The notes beneath the pieces are model-generated. The model saw only the letters and a list, made by a program, of their open reading frames with translations. It was not told the origin of the DNA and did no database searches. DNA of 7,883 nt, from the NCBI GenBank assembly GCA_019752245.1, contig JAIEMH010000105.1:1-7883 (forward strand), read 5' to 3'. Positions 1-6,345 of this stretch are shown one piece after another. Both the position numbers and the translations under genes were made by a program. The stretch comes from Flavobacteriaceae bacterium (GTDB taxonomy: Bacteria; Bacteroidota; Bacteroidia; Flavobacteriales; Flavobacteriaceae). The number at the start of each line of letters is the position of its first letter. The stretch's first letter is position 1.

Positions 1-104
1 CAGCACTTACATTATCAATATAAGGAACGAAAAAACCGGTTTGCATCTTCCAAAATGCTTCTAAAATAATTTCGGATCCGATGGGATCCGAATTTGGATC
101 CTGT
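1..104 (-). other. Fragment of an unidentified minus-strand reading frame at the left edge
   Basis: On the minus strand one frame stays open from about position 104 to the window edge (about 34 codons). It is closed on the right by a TAA just inside the PAP2 gene. It reads as plausible protein, for example SEIILEAFWKMQTGFF, whereas the + strand frame in phase with PAP2 has a stop at 67-69. There is no start codon before the internal Met, so if real this is an internal piece of a gene that continues leftwards out of the window. I do not recognise the protein. The frame ends almost exactly where the PAP2 homology begins, which suggests two unrelated pieces of DNA joined here. It is short enough to be open by chance, so confidence is low. 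Confidence 0.3.
71..101. repeat. Cluster of three GGATCC sites with a 9-bp inverted repeat
   Basis: GGATCC occurs at 74-79, 84-89 and 96-101, and I saw no other copy in the window. TTCGGATCC (71-79) and GGATCCGAA (84-92) form a perfect 9-bp inverted repeat around the 4-base loop GATG. GGATCCGA is also directly repeated at 74-81 and 84-91. GGATCC is the BamHI site and contains GATC, the Sau3AI site. In an AT-rich genome three copies within 28 bp are unexpected, and they lie exactly at the strand switch. A cloning, linker or assembly junction is the simplest explanation. A natural coding repeat in the minus-strand frame is the alternative. Confidence 0.6.
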
Positions 105-486
105 TAATTCTTTAAAAAGAACTACTCACGAACAACGTCCTGATGGTACAGATTTTTATTCTTTTCCTTCTGGACATACTGCAACAGCTTTTATGGGTGC
201 CGAATTATTATATCAAGAATACAAAGATGTTTCTATTTGGTACGGAATTTCAGGCTATTTAGTTGCCGCAGGAACAGGAGCTTTTAGAGTTTATAACGAT
301 AGGCATTGGTTGAACGATGTTGTTGCTGGTGCAGGTATTGGAATTTTAAGCACAAAAGCAGCCTATTGGTTATTTCCAACAATAAATAAATTATTTACAA
401 ACAACAAATCAACTACTAAGAAATCAGTTTTTGTTCCTTTTTACAACGGAAAAACAGTTGGTTTTGGATTAGTTTCTACTTTTTAA
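94..486 (+). CDS. PAP2-family phosphatase (lipid phosphatase), 5'-truncated
   Basis: This is the C-terminal part of a type 2 phosphatidic acid phosphatase, a membrane-associated enzyme that removes phosphate from lipid phosphates or pyrophosphates. All three family motifs are present, numbered from the TTG at 94: K8-x6-R15-P16, P26-S27-G28-H29, and R66-x5-H72-x3-D76 (RVYNDRHWLND). H29 and H72 are the expected catalytic histidines and D76 belongs to the relay. A glycine/alanine-rich stretch with IWYGISGYLVAAGTGAF is a likely membrane segment. Flavobacterial relatives are about twice as long, so the N-terminal segment is missing. The frame has a stop at 67-69 and the TTG is unlikely to be the true start; protein-like sequence begins at about 101, beside the GGATCC cluster. 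The gene leads, 9 bp apart, into the next one, so it probably shares its transcript. The substrate (phosphatidate, undecaprenyl pyrophosphate or lipid A) cannot be told from sequence. Confidence 0.85.
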   Translation: MDPVNSLKRTTHEQRPDGTDFYSFPSGHTATAFMGAELLYQEYKDVSIWYGISGYLVAAGTGAFRVYNDRHWLNDVVAGAGIGILSTKAAYWLFPTINKLFTNNKSTTKKSVFVPFYNGKTVGFGLVSTF

Positions 487-495
487 TAAAAAATT

Positions 496-978
496 ATGTA
501 CATACCATTTGAAAATTTACCAGAAGAATCTAAAATTTGGATCTACCAATCCAGCAGAAAATTTTCAGAGGAAGAAATTGCTGACATTGAAAAAGATTTA
601 ATTGAATTTCAAACCAACTGGAGTGCTCACGGAACTTCATTAGAAGCTTCATTTCTAATTAAATACAATCGTTTTATTGTCATTGCTGTAAATCAAGAAG
701 TACAACCTGCAACAGGATGTTCTATTGATAAATCGGTCGAATTTATTCAAAATTTAGAACAAAAATACAGCGTTGATTTATTAGATAAGATGAATGTTGC
801 CTTTAAACAAGGTGAGTTTGTTACCTACAAGACCTTAATTGACTTTAAAAAACTTGCAAAAGAAAAAGCAGTGTCTGAAAACACAATAGTTTTCAATAAT
901 CTCGTTAATACTATAGAAGAATTTAACGAAGGTTGGGAAATTCCTGCTAGCGAAAGTTGGCACAGTCGTTTCTTTTAA
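496..978 (+). CDS. Conserved Bacteroidota protein of unknown function (often labelled 'ABC transporter ATPase')
   Basis: This is a 160-residue soluble protein with no signal peptide or membrane segment. I recall near-identical flavobacterial proteins that carry the database name 'ABC transporter ATPase'. No Walker A (GxxGxGKS/T), ABC signature (LSGGQ) or Walker B is present, so that name is not supported. Visible landmarks are W15, N41-W42, A44-H45-G46, a hydrophobic strand at 60-65, T73-G74-C75-S76-I77-D78 with the only cysteine in the protein, and the C-terminal W155-H156-S157-R158-F159-F160. The Cys-Ser-Ile-Asp segment after a beta-like strand could be a functional site, but that is a guess. 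The ATG at 496 is preceded by an A-rich stretch, and the gene sits 9 bp after the phosphatase and 15 bp before the GH3 fusion, which suggests one operon. The function is unknown. Confidence 0.85.
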   Translation: MYIPFENLPEESKIWIYQSSRKFSEEEIADIEKDLIEFQTNWSAHGTSLEASFLIKYNRFIVIAVNQEVQPATGCSIDKSVEFIQNLEQKYSVDLLDKMNVAFKQGEFVTYKTLIDFKKLAKEKAVSENTIVFNNLVNTIEEFNEGWEIPASESWHSRFF

Positions 979-993
979 TTTTGAATACCATTC

Positions 994-3993
994 ATGAAAA
1001 AAATAATCAAATTAGTTTTCCTGCTTACCGTTTTATCTTTTGTTACCAATTGTGGTTCTTCAAAAGCCACTAAGCCTGTTGGCAAAATTCTAAAACCAGA
1101 ATTAAATTTAGACGATGATGTTTATGTTCCGGTATTAAAATCCAATCGAAAAAACTTCTTTAAAGATACCTTTGAAGAAACCAAATGGGTTGATAGCATT
1201 TACAATCAATTTACTTTTGAAGAAAAAGTAGGACAATTATTTATGGTTGCTGCTTATTCTAATAAAGATACCGTTCATACCAATGCTGTTGAAAAATTAA
1301 TTACGCAAAATAAAGTTGGCGGATTAATTTTTTTTCAAGGCGGACCAATGCGTCAGGCTAAACTAACCAATCGTTTTCAAGCTAAATCTAAAGTTCCTTT
1401 ATTTATTGGTATTGATGCCGAATGGGGTTTGAGCATGCGACTAGATTCTACTTACAAATATCCTTGGAATACTACTCTTGGAGCTATAAAAGATTTACGA
1501 CTTATTGAAAAAGTTGGAGCAAATATGGCGCAAGAAACAAAACGAATTGGCGCACAATTTAACTTTGTTCCAGTTTTAGATATTAATACCAATCCTAAAA
1601 ATCCAATTATTGGTCACCGTTCTTTTGGTGAAGATAAAATGAATGTAACCGATCACGCAATTGCTTTAATGAAAGGCGTTCAAGGACAAGGTGTTTTTTG
1701 TACAGGTAAACATTTTCCTGGTCATGGCGACACAGCTTTAGACTCTCATTATGCTTTGCCATTGGTTAGTTTTTCTAAAGAAAGATTAGAAAAAGTAGAA
1801 CTTTATCCTTACAAAAGAATGTTTGATGAAGGCCTTGTTTCTGTAATGGTTGCACATTTAAATGTACCAAGTTTAGAACCTAAAGATAATTTTCCAACTT
1901 CAGTTTCTTATAATGTTGTAACTGATTTGCTTCAAGGTGAATTAGGATTTGATGGATTGATATTTACCGATGCTCTAAACATGAAGGCTGCAAGTAAATT
2001 CATGAAACCTGGTGATATTGATTTAGAGGCTTTAATGGCTGGAAACGATATCTTACTTTTTCCTGAAAATGTACCGTTAGCAATTCAAAAAATAACAGAA
2101 GCTTTCAATAACGGATTGATAACCGAAGAACGTTTGGCAAAATCGGTAAAAAAAATATTGCATTATAAATTTAAAGCAGGTTTAAGTAAGTACCAACCCA
2201 TTGATACTAAAAATTTAGCAAATGATTTAAACGGTACTTTTAAAGATGCACTGCAATACCAACTTTATGAGCATGCAACGACCGTTTTGAAAAACGAGAA
2301 TTCAATCTTGCCAATTAAAAACTTAGATCAAAAAATTGCTTACGTAAAATTAGGTGACGATACCAATTCTTCTTTTGTTGCAACATTAAAAAAATACACT
2401 GAAGTAACAGAAGTTTCAGATACAAATATTGATTCTTTAAATGTAAAATTAAAAAATTATAATACGGTTATTGTAGGATTTCATAAATCGGATAGAGCTT
2501 GGAAGAAGCATGATTTTACAGAAACCGAATTACTTTGGTTACAAGAAATAGCCAAAAAAAATGTGGTTATTTTGGATGCTTTTACAAAACCATATTCCCT
2601 TTCTCCAATAACAAGTTTTGCTGATATTGAAGGCGTAATCATGTCATATCAAAATTCCGATATTGCACAAGAAGTTGCGGCTGAACTAATTTTTGGAGCT
2701 ATTGAATCACAAGGAAAACTTCCGGTTTCAATTAATGAAGAATTTAAAGATGGTTTTGGATTAACAACAACAAAGTTAAACAGATTAGGTTTTACAGCTC
2801 CAGAAAATGTTGGGATGAGTCCAAAAGTTTTATCTAAAATTGATGTTCTTGCCAAAAAAGCAATTGATGGCAAAATGACACCTGGCGTTCAAGTTCTTGT
2901 AGCTAGAAGAGGTAAAGTTATTTTCCAAAAATCGTACGGATATCATACTTATGATAATAAAATGAAAGTTCAAAATTCTGATATTTATGATGTTGCGTCG
3001 GTAACTAAAATGGTTGCCACACTACCAAATGTTATGCAACAATACGATAAAGGAAACGTAAAATTAGATTCTAAATTAGGAGAAATGCTTCCATTTTTTA
3101 ATGGAACCAACAAACAAGACATTACTTTTAAAGATTTGCTTTCGCATTATGCGCGACTTCAAGCATGGATTCCTTTTTACAAAGCTACTTTAGATGCTGA
3201 GAAATGTCCTTCAGATAAATATTATAGCTTGTACAGTAAGGAAGGATTTACAAATCAAGTTTGTGAGAATTTATACATTCGAAATGATTACCAAGACAGC
3301 ATCATGAAACAAATTGCTGACAGCAAACTTCTTGACAAAAAAGAATACAAATACAGTGATTTTACCTTTATAATTTTAAAAGAATATCTTGAAAAAGCAA
3401 CTGGAAAAACTTTAGACGAGTTGAGTACAGCCAATTTTTACAAGACTTTAGGAATGAACAACACTATGTACAATCCTTTACGAAAATTTGATGCTTCTGT
3501 AATTCCTCCTTCAGAAAACGATACTTATTTTAGAAATACTACTGTTCAAGGTTATGTTCACGATATGGCAGCAGCAATGCAAGGTGGGGTTGCTGGTCAC
3601 GCAGGAATATTTTCGAATGCTATGGACATTGCCAAAATGATGCAAATGTACCTGCAAAAAGGAAATTATGGCGAGCATCAATATTTTTCACCAAGCACAT
3701 TTGACACGTTCAATACCTGTTATTTTTGTGCAGAAGGCAACAGAAGAGGTTTAGGATTTGACAAACCACAATTAGGAAAAGAAGGACCAACATGCGGTTG
3801 CGTTTCTATGGCAAGCTTTGGACATACAGGTTTTACTGGCACAATGGCTTGGGCAGATCCAGAGACAGAAATTGTATATGTATTTTTATCCAATAGAACT
3901 TATCCAGGAAATACAGAGGTTAATAAACTTTCTAAAGAAAACATCCGCGAAGACATTCAAAAGGTAATACAAGAAGCAATTTTAGATAAATAG
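994..3993 (+). CDS. Lipoprotein NagZ-type GH3 beta-N-acetylglucosaminidase fused to a beta-lactamase-family serine hydrolase
   Basis: This 999-residue two-enzyme protein probably trims peptidoglycan fragments outside the cytoplasm. Residues 1-19 form a lipoprotein signal with C20 as the lipidated cysteine; N19 before it is atypical. Residues about 65-400 are a GH3 catalytic domain: D141 in GIDAEWG, R209-S210-F211, the NagZ hallmark K239-H240-F-P-G-H-G-x4-D250-S-H252 carrying the His/Asp acid-base pair, and the nucleophile D326 in FTDALNM. NagZ enzymes release GlcNAc from GlcNAc-(anhydro)MurNAc muropeptides. Residues about 415-590 resemble a GH3 second domain (ATTVLKNENSILPI). Residues about 604-995 are a class C beta-lactamase/DD-peptidase-like hydrolase with S669-V-T-K672, Y787-S-D789 and H944-T-G946. 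In Bacillus subtilis the neighbouring genes nagZ and amiE encode these two activities, AmiE being an N-acetylmuramyl-L-alanine amidase of this fold, so amidase activity is the best guess for the C-terminal half. True beta-lactamase or esterase activity cannot be excluded. The reading frame is intact. The protein is probably co-transcribed with the two upstream genes and ends at the hairpin at 4018-4050. Confidence 0.92.
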   Translation: MKKIIKLVFLLTVLSFVTNCGSSKATKPVGKILKPELNLDDDVYVPVLKSNRKNFFKDTFEETKWVDSIYNQFTFEEKVGQLFMVAAYSNKDTVHTNAVEKLITQNKVGGLIFFQGGPMRQAKLTNRFQAKSKVPLFIGIDAEWGLSMRLDSTYKYPWNTTLGAIKDLRLIEKVGANMAQETKRIGAQFNFVPVLDINTNPKNPIIGHRSFGEDKMNVTDHAIALMKGVQGQGVFCTGKHFPGHGDTALDSHYALPLVSFSKERLEKVELYPYKRMFDEGLVSVMVAHLNVPSLEPKDNFPTSVSYNVVTDLLQGELGFDGLIFTDALNMKAASKFMKPGDIDLEALMAGNDILLFPENVPLAIQKITEAFNNGLITEERLAKSVKKILHYKFKAGLSKYQPIDTKNLANDLNGTFKDALQYQLYEHATTVLKNENSILPIKNLDQKIAYVKLGDDTNSSFVATLKKYTEVTEVSDTNIDSLNVKLKNYNTVIVGFHKSDRAWKKHDFTETELLWLQEIAKKNVVILDAFTKPYSLSPITSFADIEGVIMSYQNSDIAQEVAAELIFGAIESQGKLPVSINEEFKDGFGLTTTKLNRLGFTAPENVGMSPKVLSKIDVLAKKAIDGKMTPGVQVLVARRGKVIFQKSYGYHTYDNKMKVQNSDIYDVASVTKMVATLPNVMQQYDKGNVKLDSKLGEMLPFFNGTNKQDITFKDLLSHYARLQAWIPFYKATLDAEKCPSDKYYSLYSKEGFTNQVCENLYIRNDYQDSIMKQIADSKLLDKKEYKYSDFTFIILKEYLEKATGKTLDELSTANFYKTLGMNNTMYNPLRKFDASVIPPSENDTYFRNTTVQGYVHDMAAAMQGGVAGHAGIFSNAMDIAKMMQMYLQKGNYGEHQYFSPSTFDTFNTCYFCAEGNRRGLGFDKPQLGKEGPTCGCVSMASFGHTGFTGTMAWADPETEIVYVFLSNRTYPGNTEVNKLSKENIREDIQKVIQEAILDK

Positions 3994-4017
3994 TTTTTAA
4001 ATATTGAATTTTGAGTA

Positions 4018-4050
4018 AAAAGAGAAACCACATACTGTGGTTTTTCTTTT
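4018..4050 (+). terminator. Intrinsic terminator after the GH3 fusion gene
   Basis: A 15-bp stem pairs 4018-4032 with 4036-4050 around the loop TAC. Its core is AAACCACA/TGTGGTTT with a single G-T wobble lower down, and the descending arm ends in a T-rich run. It lies 24 bp after the stop codon of the GH3 fusion and before the bshA leader, so it separates the two transcription units. Confidence 0.8.
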
Positions 4051-4079
4051 ATATATATACAGTTTGTTATGGGCTTTTG

Positions 4080-4097
4080 TAACAGAAAGAACTGTTA
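4080..4097. promoter_or_regulatory. Inverted repeat TAACAG-N6-CTGTTA upstream of bshA, possible operator
   Basis: Perfect 6-bp arms at 4080-4085 and 4092-4097 flank the spacer AAAGAA. The repeat ends 55 bp before the bshA ATG and 28 bp before the candidate -7 box, where an activator or repressor could bind. No known regulator motif was recognised. Six-bp palindromes occur by chance in AT-rich DNA, so this is tentative. Confidence 0.3.
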
Positions 4098-4125
4098 AAT
4101 AGTAAAAAAAAAATTAAAATTTCTG

Positions 4126-4133
4126 TATCTTCG
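4126..4133 (+). promoter_or_regulatory. Candidate Bacteroidota -7 promoter element for bshA
   Basis: TATCTTCG matches the Bacteroidota -7 consensus TAnnTTTG with one mismatch. It lies 18 bp before the bshA ATG, after a terminator and in the only intergenic space available for a bshA promoter. No TTG-type -33 element is visible at the expected spacing; that region is a run of A. A short untranslated leader is implied. Confidence 0.4.
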
Positions 4134-4151
4134 TAGTTCAAAAAATAAGCA

Positions 4152-5294
4152 ATGAAAATAGCAATAGTTTGTTATCCAACCTTTGGAGGAAGTGGAGTAG
4201 TAGCTACCGAATTGGGCCTAGAATTAGCACATCGTGGACACGAAATTCACTTTATAACTTACAGACAACCAGTACGATTAGCATTATTAAATTCGAATGT
4301 GCATTATCATGAAGTTAATGTTCCCGAATATCCTTTATTTCATTATCAACCTTATGAATTGGCGCTTTCTAGTAAGTTGGTTGATATGGTAAAATTGTAT
4401 AATATTGAACTTCTTCATGTACATTATGCAATTCCGCATGCTTATGCAGGTTATATGGCAAAGCAAATGTTGAAAGATCAAGGCATTATCATTCCTATGG
4501 TAACAACACTTCACGGAACCGACATTACACTTGTTGGGAATCATCCAAATTATAAAACAGCAGTTAGTTTTAGCATCAATAAATCGGATGTTGTAACTTC
4601 GGTTTCTCAAAATTTAAAAGAAGATACCTATAAATTATTTGATATTAAAAAGGACATTCATGTAATTCCTAATTTTATTGAATTGGATAAAATTAGAAAT
4701 GAATCTTTAATTTCTTGCCAACGTTCAATCATGGCTAAACCAGAAGAACGAATAGTTACCCACATAAGCAATTTTAGAAAAGTAAAAAGAATTCCAGACA
4801 TTATAAAGATTTTCTTCAAGATCCAAAAAGCAATTCCGGCCAGATTGATGATGGTTGGTGATGGTCCTGAAAAAGAAAAAGCCGAACGTTTGTGCCAAGA
4901 ATTAGGAATTCAAGACAGAGTAATTTTCTTTGGAAACAGTAATGAAATAGACAAAATTTTATCTTATTCTGATTTGTTTTTACTTCCGTCAGAAACAGAA
5001 AGTTTTGGATTGGCTGCTTTAGAAGCAATGGCTTGGAGTGTTCCTGTTATATCAAGTAATTCTGGTGGTTTACCCGAAGTAAACTTTGATGGAGTTTCGG
5101 GTTATTTGAGCGATGTAGGAAATGTTGATGAAATGGCGGAGAATGCAATAAAAATTTTAAGCAATATTGACACACTAAACACGTTTAAAGTAAATGCTTT
5201 GTCTGTTGCAAAGCAATTTGATATAAAAAATATTTTACCAATTTATGAATCGCTTTATCAAGAAGCGATAGAAATTTCTAAAGTTAACTCGTAA
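4152..5294 (+). CDS. bshA: N-acetyl-alpha-D-glucosaminyl L-malate synthase BshA (bacillithiol biosynthesis)
   Basis: This GT4-family glycosyltransferase transfers GlcNAc from UDP-GlcNAc to L-malate, giving GlcNAc-malate, the first step of bacillithiol synthesis in the cytoplasm. The 380-residue length fits the family (about 377 in Bacillus subtilis). The N-terminus has the BshA signature: CYPTFGGSG (G12-G13-S14-G15 loop), then ATELGLELAHRGHEIHFIT. H121-G-T-D124 lies in the acceptor domain. The C-terminal domain holds N207-F-R-K-V-K-R213, which contacts the nucleotide sugar in this family, and the EX7E motif E283-SFGLAAL-E291. The ATG at 4152 gives an N-terminus that aligns with the family start. 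It is the first gene after a terminator and is followed after 3 bp by a lipoprotein gene. The deacetylase BshB and ligase BshC are not in the window, so the pathway must be completed elsewhere. Confidence 0.93.
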   Translation: MKIAIVCYPTFGGSGVVATELGLELAHRGHEIHFITYRQPVRLALLNSNVHYHEVNVPEYPLFHYQPYELALSSKLVDMVKLYNIELLHVHYAIPHAYAGYMAKQMLKDQGIIIPMVTTLHGTDITLVGNHPNYKTAVSFSINKSDVVTSVSQNLKEDTYKLFDIKKDIHVIPNFIELDKIRNESLISCQRSIMAKPEERIVTHISNFRKVKRIPDIIKIFFKIQKAIPARLMMVGDGPEKEKAERLCQELGIQDRVIFFGNSNEIDKILSYSDLFLLPSETESFGLAALEAMAWSVPVISSNSGGLPEVNFDGVSGYLSDVGNVDEMAENAIKILSNIDTLNTFKVNALSVAKQFDIKNILPIYESLYQEAIEISKVNS

Positions 5295-5297
5295 GTT

Positions 5298-5720
5298 ATG
5301 ATAAAAAAAATCGCTATTCTTTCAGTTGTATTTGTATTGTTTTCATGTTCATCTTCAAAATCACCAATTATTTCAGAACCGTTGTATGATGTTCTTTTTG
5401 GAAGTGATTATGGTGGTGCATCTTTTCAGTTTTATGAAATCATTAGTAATGAGGATGAATTTAATATTCTTTTAACTGATGAGATGATAAAGCCCTATGT
5501 GAAGAAAACAGATATTGAAAACTCCAATTTTATTCTTGTTAATATGGGAGAAAAAAAATCTGGTGGATATACTTTGGAAGTTCAAAAAGTAGAAGAATTG
5601 ACTGATAAAATTATCGTAACTTTAAAAGAAGTAGCGCCCAAAGGAATGGCAACTATGGCAATTACAAAACCATGTTATGTGATTCGAATTAAATCTAAAA
5701 AACCAATTGAAATAAAATAA
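5298..5720 (+). CDS. Small lipoprotein with a PrcB_C-like domain
   Basis: This 140-residue protein has a lipoprotein signal (K3-K4, a hydrophobic core, then F15-S16-C17), followed by a Ser-rich linker, so it should be anchored in the envelope. The C-terminal half resembles the PrcB_C domain: a strand NFILVNMG, the turn G84-E-K-K-S-G-G-Y91, two further strands, and T123-K-P-C126-YVIRI. PrcB was named as a partner of the PrcA protease in Treponema denticola; in Bacteroidota the domain is usually found alone with no known role. The ATG lies 3 bp after the bshA stop, so the two are almost certainly co-transcribed and perhaps translationally coupled. C126, the only Cys besides the lipobox one, stands out beside a low-molecular-weight thiol gene, but nothing shows a functional link. 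The bidirectional terminator follows directly. Confidence 0.8.
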   Translation: MIKKIAILSVVFVLFSCSSSKSPIISEPLYDVLFGSDYGGASFQFYEIISNEDEFNILLTDEMIKPYVKKTDIENSNFILVNMGEKKSGGYTLEVQKVEELTDKIIVTLKEVAPKGMATMAITKPCYVIRIKSKKPIEIK

Positions 5721-5721
5721 A

Positions 5722-5755
5722 AAAAAATCCCGATTTATTACAATCGGGATTTTTT
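5722..5755. terminator. Bidirectional intrinsic terminator between convergent genes
   Basis: A 14-bp stem pairs 5722-5735 with 5742-5755 around the loop TATTAC. Its core is ATCCCGATT/AATCGGGAT, flanked by A and T runs that give a U tract on either strand. It starts just after the lipoprotein stop on the + strand and lies 10 bp beyond the stop of the minus-strand barrel gene, so it can serve both. Confidence 0.88.
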
Positions 5756-5764
5756 ATAGAATTA

Positions 5765-6271
5765 TTAGTTAAAACGGTATCTAACACCTAATGCTAAATC
5801 TGGACCAAAATTATTAGTTCTATATTTATCAGAATTAAAATAAAGCTCTGGTCTAATGTCTAGCGATAATTGAATTGGCACTTCTTTAAAATTATATTCC
5901 ACACCTAAATCTCCAGCAACAAAAACAAATACACCACTATCTTTGTACTGGTTTCCATTAGCTCTGTAGTCATAACTCCAAGAACCTAAACCACCACCAA
6001 CACCAGCATACCAATTGAATCCACCATCAATATTCCAAACCCATTGGTAAAGACCTGCTAATTTAAAGGCATCAACATTATTACTGTTTCTAAAACCTAA
6101 ATCTAATTCTAAACGATTGTTTTTAGACAAACCTCTTTGGTAAGAAATCTCTCCACCAAATCCATCATTGTCACCTAAACGTAAACCTAATGCGTTTTTA
6201 GAAATGTCTTGTGCTTGTGCACTAAATGCTAAACCTAGTAGCATAAAAGCTGATAAAATTACTTTTTTCAT
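5765..6271 (-). CDS. Small outer-membrane beta-barrel protein
   Basis: This 168-residue secreted protein has a clear signal peptide (MKK, then VILSAFMLLGLAFSAQA, cleaved before Q21). The ATG at 6271 is chosen because it places the signal at the very N-terminus; a TTG 30 bp further upstream would add ten unrelated polar residues in front. The mature part is made of alternating polar/aromatic strands separated by Gly/Asn-rich turns (GEISYQRGL, NNRLELDLGF, GLYQWVWNIDGGFNWYAGVGGG, GVRYRFN), typical of a small, probably 8-stranded, outer-membrane barrel of the kind abundant in flavobacteria. The aromatic-rich last strand (YRF) fits recognition by the barrel assembly machinery. Ligand and role are unknown. 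A 133-bp spacer separates it from the upstream minus-strand gene, so it may have its own promoter, although no convincing -7/-33 pair was seen. Confidence 0.85.
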   Translation of the reverse strand: MKKVILSAFMLLGLAFSAQAQDISKNALGLRLGDNDGFGGEISYQRGLSKNNRLELDLGFRNSNNVDAFKLAGLYQWVWNIDGGFNWYAGVGGGLGSWSYDYRANGNQYKDSGVFVFVAGDLGVEYNFKEVPIQLSLDIRPELYFNSDKYRTNNFGPDLALGVRYRFN

Positions 6272-6345
6272 AAAATGATTATTTAAATTAGTTTCATGCA
6301 AATAACAAGAATTATACCATTTCAGTGGTTATAGAATAAATTTTA

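Noticed and set aside
496..978. Naming this protein an ABC transporter ATPase
   Set aside because: It has no Walker A, signature or Walker B motif and is too short for an ABC nucleotide-binding domain.
2649..2873. 74-codon minus-strand open frame inside the GH3 fusion gene
   Set aside because: It lies wholly within a gene with intact catalytic motifs on the other strand, shows no domain or signal, and is explained by antisense codon bias.
2800..3993. C-terminal half of the GH3 fusion as an antibiotic-resistance beta-lactamase
   Set aside because: The motifs fit the wider serine-hydrolase family, and fusion to a NagZ-type domain favours a muropeptide role; resistance cannot be inferred.
4335..4610. 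91-codon minus-strand open frame inside bshA
   Set aside because: It is antisense to conserved BshA sequence, and its Cys/Met/Ile-rich composition is unlike the neighbouring proteins.
4816..5028. 70-codon minus-strand open frame inside bshA
   Set aside because: It is antisense to the EX7E region of BshA and has no recognisable protein feature.
6272..6301. Upstream TTG start that adds ten residues to the barrel protein
   Set aside because: It would bury the signal peptide behind a polar extension; the ATG at 6271 gives a standard secretion signal.
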